Positions 12,401 through 18,502 of a DNA stretch of 58,440 nucleotides are shown here, piece by piece (within the stretch, counting starts at the first letter, position 1; every line of letters begins with the position of its first letter). Source of the DNA: Bolinopsis microptera (lineage: Eukaryota > Ctenophora > Tentaculata > Lobata > Bolinopsidae); the NCBI RefSeq assembly GCF_026151205.1, contig NW_026971776.1, positions 64,001 to 122,440 on the forward strand, in the 5' to 3' direction. The notes under the pieces were generated by a model that worked only from the letters and a program-made list of their open reading frames with translations, was not told the DNA's origin and ran no database searches. A program made the position numbers and the translations under genes.

Positions 12401-15400
12401 TACCTGGTTACCTGGTTACCTGGTTACCTGGTTACCTGGTTACCTGGTTACCTGGTTACCTGGTTACCTGGTTACCTGGTTACCTGGTTACCTGGTTACC
12501 TGGTTACCTGGTTACCTGGTTACCTGGTTACCTGGTTACCTGGTTACCTGGTTACCTGGTTACCTGGTTACCTGGTTACCTGGTTACCTGGTTACCTGGT
12601 TACCTGGTTACCTGGTTACCTGGTTACCTGGTTACCTGGTTACCTGGTTACCTGGTTACCTGGTTACCTGGTTACCTGGTTACCTGGTTACCTGGTTACC
12701 TGGTTACCTGGTTACCTGGTTACCTGGTTACCTGGTTACCTGGTTACCTGGTTACCTGGTTACCTGGTTACCTGGTTACCTGGTTACCTGGTTACCTGGT
12801 TACCTGGTTACCTGGTTACCTGGTTACCTGGTTACCTGGTTACCTGGTTACCTGGTTACCTGGTTACCTGGTTACCTGGTTACCTGGTTACCTGGTTACC
12901 TGGTTACCTGGTTACCTGGTTACCTGGTTACCTGGTTACCTGGTTACCTGGTTACCTGGTTACCTGGTTACCTGGTTACCTGGTTACCTGGTTACCTGGT
13001 TACCTGGTTACCTGGTTACCTGGTTACCTGGTTACCTGGTTACCTGGTTACCTGGTTACCTGGTTACCTGGTTACCTGGTTACCTGGTTACCTGGTTACC
13101 TGGTTACCTGGTTACCTGGTTACCTGGTTACCTGGTTACCTGGTTACCTGGTTACCTGGTTACCTACACAGTGCCCCTCAGTAATCATAATCTTATTTCA
13201 ATATCTTGATAGAGCGCTGCGGAAGAACTGTGATAACTCCAAAGCGACAGCGGCGGATCACAGAGGTAAATCAAAGGAAAGCTAAAAAGAAAGAGAGGAG
13301 AAGAATGACGGACCCGGTAAACTATTCTGTCTACAGGGACAGTCTCTCTAACTCTGTCTCATATCAGGTACAGATGACGTAAATAAATATAAATCACTAC
13401 ATTATATAAATACAATACATCACAACATGATACAACGATTAACAACATGTAATGTTTCAGATAAATATTTCTCCAATAAATAGGAGGAGTAGTTGTGTAA
13501 CTATGGTAACCGGGTTATTTCTTAGTCACACAAAATCAGTCCATATCCCTAAATTGATATCAATATTTTGAATTTTCTTATCTTGAAGTTTTTTTAATTT
13601 TTTTGAAGTTATCAATAAGTAATAACCGATTATTATAATTAATTAAGTAATTAATAACTGAAATTCCAGGGATCAGACAGGAGGCCGAGTGTAACAAGTG
13701 ACGATTCTAGAAAAAGCTCAATCTTTGGATTTGTGGCTTCACTAAACGATTTGAGGAAGGGTGCTTTATCTCGTGAGTATCTTAATCAGTGTTTACTACT
13801 ACCACTATAACATCCTAGTCAAATCTTACATATCTAAGATTGAACTAAACCCATGGGTTCTTTACTGATAGTTGAAACTCGACATGTAGCGGCATCTAGC
13901 GTCATCTGACGCTAAATGACGCTACATGTCGAGTTTCAACAATCGGTAAAGAACCAACCTATGATAGTATAATGTTGCAACAATTTCTTTTGATCAATGT
14001 TCTTACAGATATGGTGTGTTTTTATTGGTAACTTGAGTGCCAAAGTTTTCAGGAACGCACAAGTTGCCCGTTTGTTACCTGTCCTTTCAAAATCAAACTA
14101 GCATTATACTTTTATGAATTATTGTTTTATTGGACATTTTTTTGTTTAATTGTATATTTACAAATTTATTTTACAACTTCACATCCTCAGATGTATCAAG
14201 AGTCAGGAGAGCTCACTAACCTGACAAACGTCACTAACGTCACTAACCTCACTAACCTCATTCACCTCACTAACCTCAATAATTCCACTAACCTGACTAA
14301 CCTGGCTAACCTAACTAACCTGACTAACCTCGCTAACCTCATCAACCTCACTAACCTCACTAACCTCACTAACCTCACTAACCTCAATAATTTCACTAAC
14401 CCGAAACACCTCACTAACCTCACTAACCTCACTAACCCGACTAACCTCAATATCCTCACTAACCTCACTAACCTCACTAACCTCACTAACCTCGCTAACC
14501 TCGTTAACCTCACTAACCTCATTAACCTCACTAACCTCACTAACCTCGTTAACCTCACTAACCTTGTTAACCTCACTATCATCACTAACCTCACTAACCT
14601 CACTAACCTCAGACGTAGCAGGACAGCTCACTTACCTCACTAACCTGACTATCCTCACTAACTTCACTAACCTCACTAACCTCACTAACCTCAATAATTC
14701 CACTAACCTGACTAACCTGACTAACCTCACTATCCTCACTAACCTGACTAACCTCACTATCCTCACTAACCTCACTAACCTCACTAACCTCACTAACCTC
14801 ACTAACCTCACTAACCTCAGACGTAGCAGGACAGCTCACTTACCTCACTAACCTCACTAACCTCACTAACCTCATTAACCTCACTTACCTCACTAACCTC
14901 ACTAACCTCACTAACCTCACTAACCTGACTATCCTCACTAACTTCACTAACCTCACTAACCTCACTAACCTCACTAACCTCAATAATTCCACTAACCTGA
15001 CTAACCTCACTATCCTCACTAACCTCACTAACCTCACTAACCTCACTAACCTCACTAACCTCACTAACCTCAGACGTAGCAGGACAGCTCACTTACCTCA
15101 CTAACCTGACTAACCTGACTAACCTCATTAACCTCACTAACCTCACTAACCTCACTAACCTCACTAACCTCACTAACCTCACTAACCTCAGACGTATCAG
15201 GACAGCTCACTAAAATGGCAAAGTTGAAGTGCTCCCTGACAATAGCGCTGATATTCATAGCAGCTGTAGTTGGCTACTCTCCAAGATTCTGCGCCAGCGT
15301 GTTAGACCTACTCCAGATAGGTGTACCTGTGCAACTCTCTATAGCTTCTAACATTGCTATTGCTTTCTGGCCAATCTCCAACTCTCTGATTTATTGTTTT

Positions 15401-15499
15401 AGGAACAAAGAAATTTTTACAGTAGTATTTGGGATCAGTGATGGTATGAAACCCAAACGAACACGTGCCCATACGTGGCCAGGCTCTGAGCGTTATTGA
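380..15499 (+). CDS. Class A (rhodopsin-like) GPCR, 13 exons, 5' end outside window
   Basis: Thirteen exons joined at GT-AG introns give one open frame of about 613 codons ending in TGA; every junction keeps phase. Order: ICL1-TM2 (380-447, 787-902), TM3-TM4 (1162-1338), ECL2 (1517-1583), TM5 (1960-2125), a very long ICL3 (rest of 1960-2125, then 2183-2306, 3252-3506, 5189-5272, 11267-11385, 11764-11864, 13213-13367, 13670-13772 and the start of the last exon), and TM6-TM7-tail (15192-15499). Class A hallmarks: VADMLLAVA with the TM2 Asp, LDRYLAIL at the end of TM3, a Cys before TM3 (STCQPTE) and one in ECL2 (FMCSIS). TM7 ends NSLIYCF, so NPxxY has Ser for Pro; TM6 has GYSP where CWxP is usual. 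The roughly 340-residue basic, Ser/Thr-rich ICL3 recalls aminergic and muscarinic receptors, but no ligand can be assigned. TM1 and the start codon are missing to the left. Confidence 0.9.
448..786 (+). other. GPCR intron with a 22-bp perfect palindrome
   Basis: AT-rich intron between the ICL1 and TM2 exons. It contains a perfect palindrome at 72-93 of the 600s (positions 672-693, core ATCGATATCATGATATCGAT). Nothing else is recognised. Confidence 0.6.
787..902 (+). CDS. GPCR exon: TM2, ECL1, start of TM3
   Basis: It follows TTTTAATTTCAG and ends AGG|gttagt in phase 0. It encodes [16 protein letters not shown], with the conserved TM2 Asp, then the pre-TM3 Cys in [16 protein letters not shown], which continues directly into [14 protein letters not shown] in the next exon. 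Confidence 0.9.
1075..1155 (+). repeat. 27-bp tandem repeat (x3) abutting a splice acceptor
   Basis: Three copies of a 27-bp unit with core TTCCATAACCTTTATGTTAT run up to the acceptor GTTATGTTTCAG at 1161. The unit end GTTATGTTCCA differs from the acceptor by only a few bases, so the array looks like slippage of the 3' end of the intron. Confidence 0.8.
1162..1338 (+). CDS. GPCR exon: TM3 (DRY) to TM4
   Basis: 59 codons, phase 0 at both ends. It carries [16 protein letters not shown] (DRY motif and ICL2) and the TM4 helix [19 protein letters not shown]. The donor AAG|gttggc is weaker than consensus but is the one that joins in frame to the ECL2 exon. Confidence 0.92.
1517..1583 (+). CDS. GPCR exon: ECL2
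   Basis: A 67-bp exon between TGTACAG and TTTCAG|gtaatg. It encodes [20 protein letters not shown] and supplies the ECL2 Cys expected to pair with the pre-TM3 Cys. It ends in phase 1, and the next exon restores a Gly codon. Confidence 0.85.
1719..1959 (+). repeat. 30-bp tandem array (x8) of a splice acceptor plus exon start
   Basis: Eight 30-bp units each hold CTTCATAATATTTACAG followed by GTTACTATTG, which is the acceptor and first 10 nt of the TM5 exon at 1960. Most units keep an AG (cag, ctag, ccag). Because 30 is a multiple of 3 and no unit has a stop, each upstream AG is a potential in-frame alternative acceptor adding 10 residues. A related solitary copy lies near 2318-2352. Confidence 0.9.
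1960..2125 (+). CDS. GPCR exon: TM5 and start of ICL3
   Basis: It starts at the last AG of the 30-bp acceptor ladder and ends TCATC|gtaagt in phase 2. It encodes [20 protein letters not shown] (TM5), then [11 protein letters not shown] and a Ser-rich start of ICL3. Confidence 0.9.
2183..2306 (+). CDS. GPCR exon: ICL3 segment 2
   Basis: Between TTTTCAACAG and AATAAA|gtaagt. It encodes [20 protein letters not shown] and a Ser/Arg-rich segment ([12 protein letters not shown]), ending in phase 0. It has no known domain; assignment to this gene rests on phase and position. Confidence 0.82.
2576..3172. mobile_element. hAT-like MITE with 8-bp target duplication
   Basis: A 597-bp element with inverted ends CTAAGATGGCAAGTACGTAC at the left and its complement at the right, flanked on both sides by GTTGCAAT (2568-2575 and 3173-3180). 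The 8-bp duplication is typical of hAT; no transposase is present. GTACGTACGGTAC-type subterminal palindromes repeat inside both ends. It sits in the GPCR intron within one of two copies of the acceptor-proximal segment TAAGGAAGTTGCAATAT. Confidence 0.85.
3252..3506 (+). CDS. GPCR exon: ICL3 segment with 7x TIATLPT repeat
   Basis: 85 codons, phase 0 at both ends (ATATGACAG before, GATTTG|gtagga after). Encodes [20 protein letters not shown], then seven perfect copies of TIATLPT from a 21-bp repeat, then [14 protein letters not shown]. The coding repeat is Thr-rich and near-identical at the DNA level, so its copy number is probably polymorphic. Function unknown. Confidence 0.8.
3322..3466 (+). 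repeat. 21-bp coding minisatellite (x7)
   Basis: Seven tandem copies of ACCATAGCAACACTACCTACT inside the ICL3 exon keep the reading frame. The unit resembles the ACCATAGTAACACTACCTAC part of the 61-bp array in the next intron but one, suggesting common ancestry. Confidence 0.9.
3801..4898. mobile_element. 1.1-kb foldback element
   Basis: Two inverted arms of nearly 490 bp (about 3801-4297 and 4388-4898) flank a loop of about 90 bp and are nearly but not perfectly identical. The termini are homopolymeric: TAAAGGGG... at the left, a C tract of more than 20 bases ending CCCCTTAA at the right. Short ORFs inside are not believable genes. It lies in the GPCR intron 3507-5188; the rest of that intron is AT-rich with nothing recognised. 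Confidence 0.8.
5189..5272 (+). CDS. GPCR exon: ICL3 segment
   Basis: 28 codons between ATGATTTCAG and GCAAGT|gtaagt, phase 0 at both ends. It encodes [20 protein letters not shown] then LNGEAAAS, probably a short helix. No domain is recognised. Confidence 0.8.
5277..8692 (+). repeat. 61-bp hairpin minisatellite, about 56 copies
   Basis: The array begins a few bases after the donor of the preceding exon (gtaagtaaagaagg flows into the unit TAAAGAAGGAGGG...). Each 61-bp unit contains the inverted repeat GTTACTATGGTAAC-ACA-GTTACCATAGTAAC; with flanking bases the arms reach about 19 nt around a 3-nt loop. Common variants are TATGG/TACGG in the left arm and ACA/ACG in the loop. Unit neighbours share variants, indicating local homogenisation. 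Confidence 0.95.
9199..10905 (-). mobile_element. Decayed CR1/Jockey-type non-LTR retrotransposon fragment
   Basis: On the minus strand, RT motifs appear in order: VVPIYKNGS and [18 protein letters not shown] (10640-10740), [20 protein letters not shown] and [20 protein letters not shown] (10300-10500), then YADDANIII (about 9945-9975) and a C-terminal part with [10 protein letters not shown]. The 5' half is missing. It is broken by an in-frame TGA near 10735, a frameshift near 10575, a stop near 9735 and a 295-bp insertion. No endonuclease is seen. It lies antisense in the GPCR intron 5273-11266; the stretch 8693-9198 next to it may be its 3' end but shows no clear boundary. Confidence 0.88.
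9991..10285. mobile_element. 295-bp insertion nested in the CR1-like fragment
   Basis: It interrupts the RT between the NDLPG and YADD motifs. CTTAT occurs directly on each side (9986-9990 and 10286-10290). Removing the insert and one CTTAT brings the two RT halves back into one frame, so this is a true insertion with a 5-bp target duplication. The insert has no ORF of note and its family is not recognised. Confidence 0.75.
10915..11218 (+). mobile_element. Non-autonomous Helitron, copy 1
   Basis: It begins TCTCTACTATAATTCAGAG after an A and ends with a short hairpin and CTAG before a T (CCACGGGCTTTCTAG|T), matching Helitron termini and A^T insertion. The 304-bp sequence is shared, in inverse orientation, with 52090-52403. 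No Rep/helicase ORF. It abuts the 5' side of the CR1-like fragment. Confidence 0.82.
11267..11385 (+). CDS. GPCR exon: ICL3 segment
   Basis: It follows AATGTTGCAG and ends CAAAT|gtaaga in phase 2. It encodes [20 protein letters not shown] and a further 19 codons ending SSAEQ. Membership in the GPCR is by phase and order; no domain is recognised. Confidence 0.78.
11764..11864 (+). CDS. GPCR exon: ICL3 segment
   Basis: It starts after ACTATTTCAG with one base completing Met and encodes [20 protein letters not shown] then [13 protein letters not shown]. It ends CTCTAG|gtatta in phase 1. Its last 14 nt plus donor are copied twice more in the following intron. Confidence 0.8.
11850..12030 (+). 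repeat. Three copies of an exon end plus splice donor
   Basis: CAATGAAGCTCTAG|gtattatacacac (junction at 11864/11865) recurs as CAATGAAGCTCTAG|gtgttatacacgc (junction at 11955/11956) and, diverged, as AATGAAGCTTTAG|gtaacac (12012/12013). The downstream copies are potential decoy donors. Confidence 0.85.
12228..13226 (+). repeat. Octamer array flanked by a 44-bp duplicated acceptor segment
   Basis: A segment ending TATCTTGATAG|AGCGCTGCGGAAG, the acceptor and first 13 nt of the next exon, occurs at 12228-12270 and again, with one mismatch, at 13182-13225. Between them (12271-13165) lies an apparently perfect array of about 112 copies of GGTTACCT. All frames through the array are open because 8 bp gives a 24-nt/8-codon cycle; the resulting LPGYLVTW polymer is not a protein-coding signal. 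The complement AGGTAACC resembles a donor (AG|GTAACC). Confidence 0.95.
13213..13367 (+). CDS. GPCR exon: basic ICL3 segment
   Basis: It uses the second, downstream copy of the acceptor CTTGATAG and ends ATATCAG|gtacag in phase 0. It encodes [20 protein letters not shown] and then a strongly basic run [14 protein letters not shown] followed by [16 protein letters not shown]. The frame is open throughout. Phase 1 at its start matches the preceding exon. Confidence 0.8.
13670..13772 (+). CDS. GPCR exon: Ser-rich ICL3 segment
   Basis: Between TGAAATTCCAG and TTATCTC|gtgagt, ending in phase 1. It encodes [20 protein letters not shown] then [19 protein letters not shown] and SRKSS fit basophilic kinase sites (inference). 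Confidence 0.85.
13856..13955. repeat. 100-bp hairpin (possible tiny MITE)
   Basis: Imperfect inverted arms of about 38 bp begin GGTTCTTTACTGATAGTTGA and end with the complement, with a further small hairpin AGCGTCA-TC-TGACGCT in the centre. No target duplication is clear. Confidence 0.65.
14184..15191 (+). repeat. 9-bp CTCACTAAC array with five acceptor/exon-start copies
   Basis: Tandem CTCACTAAC units, with CTGACTAAC and similar variants, fill the 3' part of the last GPCR intron. Acceptor plus exon start (CCTCAG|ACGTAGCAGGACAGCTCAC) occurs with junctions near 14190, 14612, 14820, 15073 and, as the true exon, 15191. The exon itself contains CAGCTCACTAA, which probably seeded the 9-bp unit. 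Each unit also carries a branch-point-like CTAAC. Confidence 0.93.
15192..15499 (+). CDS. GPCR terminal exon: TM6, TM7 and C-tail
   Basis: It starts at the fifth acceptor copy and ends TGA. It encodes [20 protein letters not shown] (end of ICL3 into TM6), TM6 with GYSP, then TM7 ending [17 protein letters not shown] and a short tail ending PGSERY. Phase 1 at the start matches the preceding exon. Confidence 0.92.
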
Positions 15500-15569
15500 G
15501 ACTAACTGTTATGACTTATCACAATGCTGGCAAGCATGACCGTCGCCCTTATATTCACAATACTATTTA

Positions 15570-15655
15570 CCCCCTTTATTATTTACCCACCTTTACTATT
15601 TACCCCCTCTACTATTTACCCCCTTTACTATTTACCCCCCTTACTGCTTACCCCC
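15570..15655 (+). repeat. 16-bp microsatellite-like repeat
   Basis: About five imperfect copies of CTTTACTATTTACCCC. Confidence 0.8.
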
Positions 15656-16973
15656 ATTCTAATTCGATGTTAAAGATGACAGGAATAAGAAATAGTTATT
15701 TGGAGATTTTCAAGAAATTTGTGCAAAATACGCGCCAGCATGTTATACGAAATTAGGTAAAAAACCCAAAATCGCCATATTCAGGTGCCTTAAAAACCAC
15801 GTTAAAAATGAGTAAAAGATCTGAAACTTTGCAGGGTGTCTAGACGTTGACCAAATCGAGTGTAAATGAAATTTCAAGTTTCAGGAGTATCGGGAAGTGG
15901 GTTTCCTGGAACCCCTGTTTTACAACAGATTGTCGTGAAGTATAGTATAGTGGTATAGACGCTTTGGCAGTCAATTGTAGCCTACATTTAAGTGTCCGTA
16001 GATTCAAAAGTATAAACGATACAGTCATCTCCAACCATAGGTCTTGAAGATATTCGTTTACACTTTAGTTTACATTATATCAAAAAACAATTTAACGTCA
16101 TCGTCACCACTTGATGACGTCATCAAATTAAGCGTTTTTAAATCTTGATTATTGACAAAATAACAACTTTTCAAATCAATTTAACACCATTAAGGAGTAA
16201 TTTTATTCAAAATCTGAGCAAATTTTCATCTTAGATAATTGTTCAAGCATTCTAAAAATCTACCGGAAAATGTTTCTACCTTGCTCCTTCATAAAGATAT
16301 TTGCTATTGAAGTTAGTGCTTTTTTGAAGAATAATTTTATAAAAACACAAAAGTTGTGAATTAGTATTCTCTGGTGTTGGGCCATCTCTTGGGTGGTGGA
16401 GCTTAATTTTGCTTCTTAAAGGTCTAAATTGTGTTATAGGCTAGTTTTAAAGTTGAAAATCGAAAAGTTGCACACGTGGGGACACGCCCAAATTGATAGA
16501 AAATTGCTAAAATCACTGAAAATTGTTATTTTCACGATTTTTATCAGCTTTGGAGTCCCGTTGTGATGCGAGTTCTTGCTAAAATATTCTGAAACTTTGC
16601 ACACTTATTAAAATACATAAGAAATACGAAAATTCAAAATTTTACGGTGATTTGATATTGGATGCGCACGCAACGTCCGCTCAAAGTTTGCAAAAAGTGA
16701 GAACTTCACTCTCTTTATTTCGATTAGATTTAGTTCCTGCTTTAACAGTAACATGACAGTTAAATGACATTATATTTGAGTTTAGTGCCAACTTGATAGA
16801 TTATATAGTTGCATATTCAATCAGTGATCGACAGATATGCTTACCTAAACACAAGGAAATGTTTTTAAAGGAAAAATTTCGAAATTGTTGAAACTTCCTC
16901 CTTATTAATGAAGATATCAGTTTATATTTCGACTTTATAAAATACTCTGACATTACAATCAAAAAGAGATGAT

Positions 16974-17304
16974 ATTTGACCAAAACCCATAATCATGGGT
17001 AGAGTGGACCGCTGCCAGTGTCTCTCTTTCCCAAACAAAAGGAAATGATATTAATTTGACTGACCGTTCTCAAATGCAAATTCATACCGAGAATGAAATC
17101 GGTCGCTCGCTTTTCCCATTCATTCACAGCTTACGAATTGTAATAAAGCTTATTGAATATAGGAAAAGCGAGCGACCGATTTCATTCTCGGTATGAATTT
17201 GCATTTGAGAACGGTCAGTCAAATTAATATCATTTCCTTTTGTTTGGGAAAGAGAGACACTGGCAGCGGTCCACTCTACCCATGATTATGGGTTTTGGTC
17301 AAAT
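16974..17304. mobile_element. Foldback/MITE with perfect 143-bp arms
   Basis: The left arm beginning ATTTGACCAAAACCCATAAT and the right arm ending with its complement match without a visible mismatch over about 143 bp, around a loop of about 45 bp. Perfect arms imply a recent origin, or gene conversion between the arms. No ORF. It could equally produce a long RNA hairpin if transcribed. Confidence 0.88.
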
Positions 17305-18401
17305 TTTATATTTACATTAATATATATGTTTGTATTTGTTGTGGCCATTTATGGTTTTTGTGTGCTGTGTAACTTTATCAATATAAGAGCTTGTGTTTTA
17401 TTATTTATTTTAGAATTTATCCTTATTTATTTTAGAGTTAATCCTCACTAAATTTACTAAATTTTAACCATGACAGAATGAAACTCCCTCTCTACTCAAT
17501 TACAAACGTTTTATAAAAATATTCTGAAATTACAAATCACTAATCCCATCACTAACCCAACTAAAAGTAAAAAATATTTCTACTTTCAGTTTATAATTGT
17601 TTTGCCTAATAATCTAAATTTGTATACTTCCTAATTATACCACCAGATAAACGCTAAACTAAACAAGAAATGCGGCCGCTTTTTTTTGTGCATGGCCGCT
17701 CAATTTCCCGATCCGTGATGGCGTATTTTATCATTTTCTATACAACCTGGGGACCCCAGTTTTTACTGTTTATAAGTATGCAGATATGGCGAAGTGACAG
17801 GCCGAGCGCCACCAAGTTAATATAATTCCATATTGAATTTGAAAATCGTGTATATTTTAAAAAACCATATGCTTATTGTTTATGCAACCTGACACCCGAC
17901 ACGGATGACGGATGTGTGCAAAATAGTATAAGTAACTCAAAATAATAATAGTATGCTATCAATTAGTGCCTAGTGGGATATGTACATGGTGAAATTAACA
18001 ATGTACTTGGTCAGTTCAGCGCCGCGCGCCAACAATTAGCTAATTCGGATTATTCCGCAAAATAACTTTGCGCAGGTAGTCACGTGGGCGATTACAGTGT
18101 GTGCAGGCAGGTACGGTCGGTCGGTCGCACGCTCACACGGTCGCAAAGCTACCATATACAAAAAAAACCTCGTTCGCTAACCCTTGTCCTTGTTTTTTTT
18201 GTGCCTTCGGCACTTTGAGTCATGGATCGGGAAAAAATTTGACGCACGTTTTTAACTAAATATCTATCATCCATGAAAGTCCACCAATTTATAAACAATA
18301 TTTGTAAAGGAGTAGGGTTAAATATATAACATCACTTCAGCATCGGCTATAAGTCGATACAACCAGCGAACTGGAAACCATTTTATTCGAAATATACAAT
18401 T

Positions 18402-18502
18402 CTACACTTTGTCATCGTCGTGTTTACTTTCGACCAGGGACCCGGTGCCACTGGAACTAACGGAAATAGTCTTCTCTGAATCTGGACCCACAATGGTAGG
18501 AT
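18402..18502 (-). CDS. Receptor tail B, last exon
   Basis: It follows TTAATTTCCTCAG and ends in a TAG stop. It encodes PTIVGPDSEKTISVSSSGTG then SLVESKHDDDKV. Its phase matches the weak donor ATAA|gtaatt of the preceding exon. A TTTATT (AATAAA on the transcript) lies about 20 bp beyond the stop. Confidence 0.75.

Larger units (their letters stand above)
15500..18401. other. Intergenic region between convergent genes
   Basis: About 2.9 kb between the GPCR stop and the nearest receptor-gene stop. No ORF here has splice context or recognisable domains. Contents: a short TTTACTATTTACCCCC repeat (15570-15655), a perfect foldback (16974-17304), and a possible degenerate element at 17668-18240. The stretch 15740-16700 has the look of old repeat DNA (CTGAAACTTTGCA occurs twice) but no boundaries could be set. 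Confidence 0.6.

Noticed and set aside
12196-13285. Two ORFs of about 340 aa made of LPGYLVTW repeats
   Set aside because: An 8-bp repeat without stops is open in all frames; the array lies in an intron between duplicated acceptors, and the frame does not fit the GPCR.
14122-15258. Repeat ORFs (LTNLTN on plus, SEVSEV on minus) as proteins
   Set aside because: Products of the 9-bp intronic array; the frame is not shared with the flanking GPCR exons.
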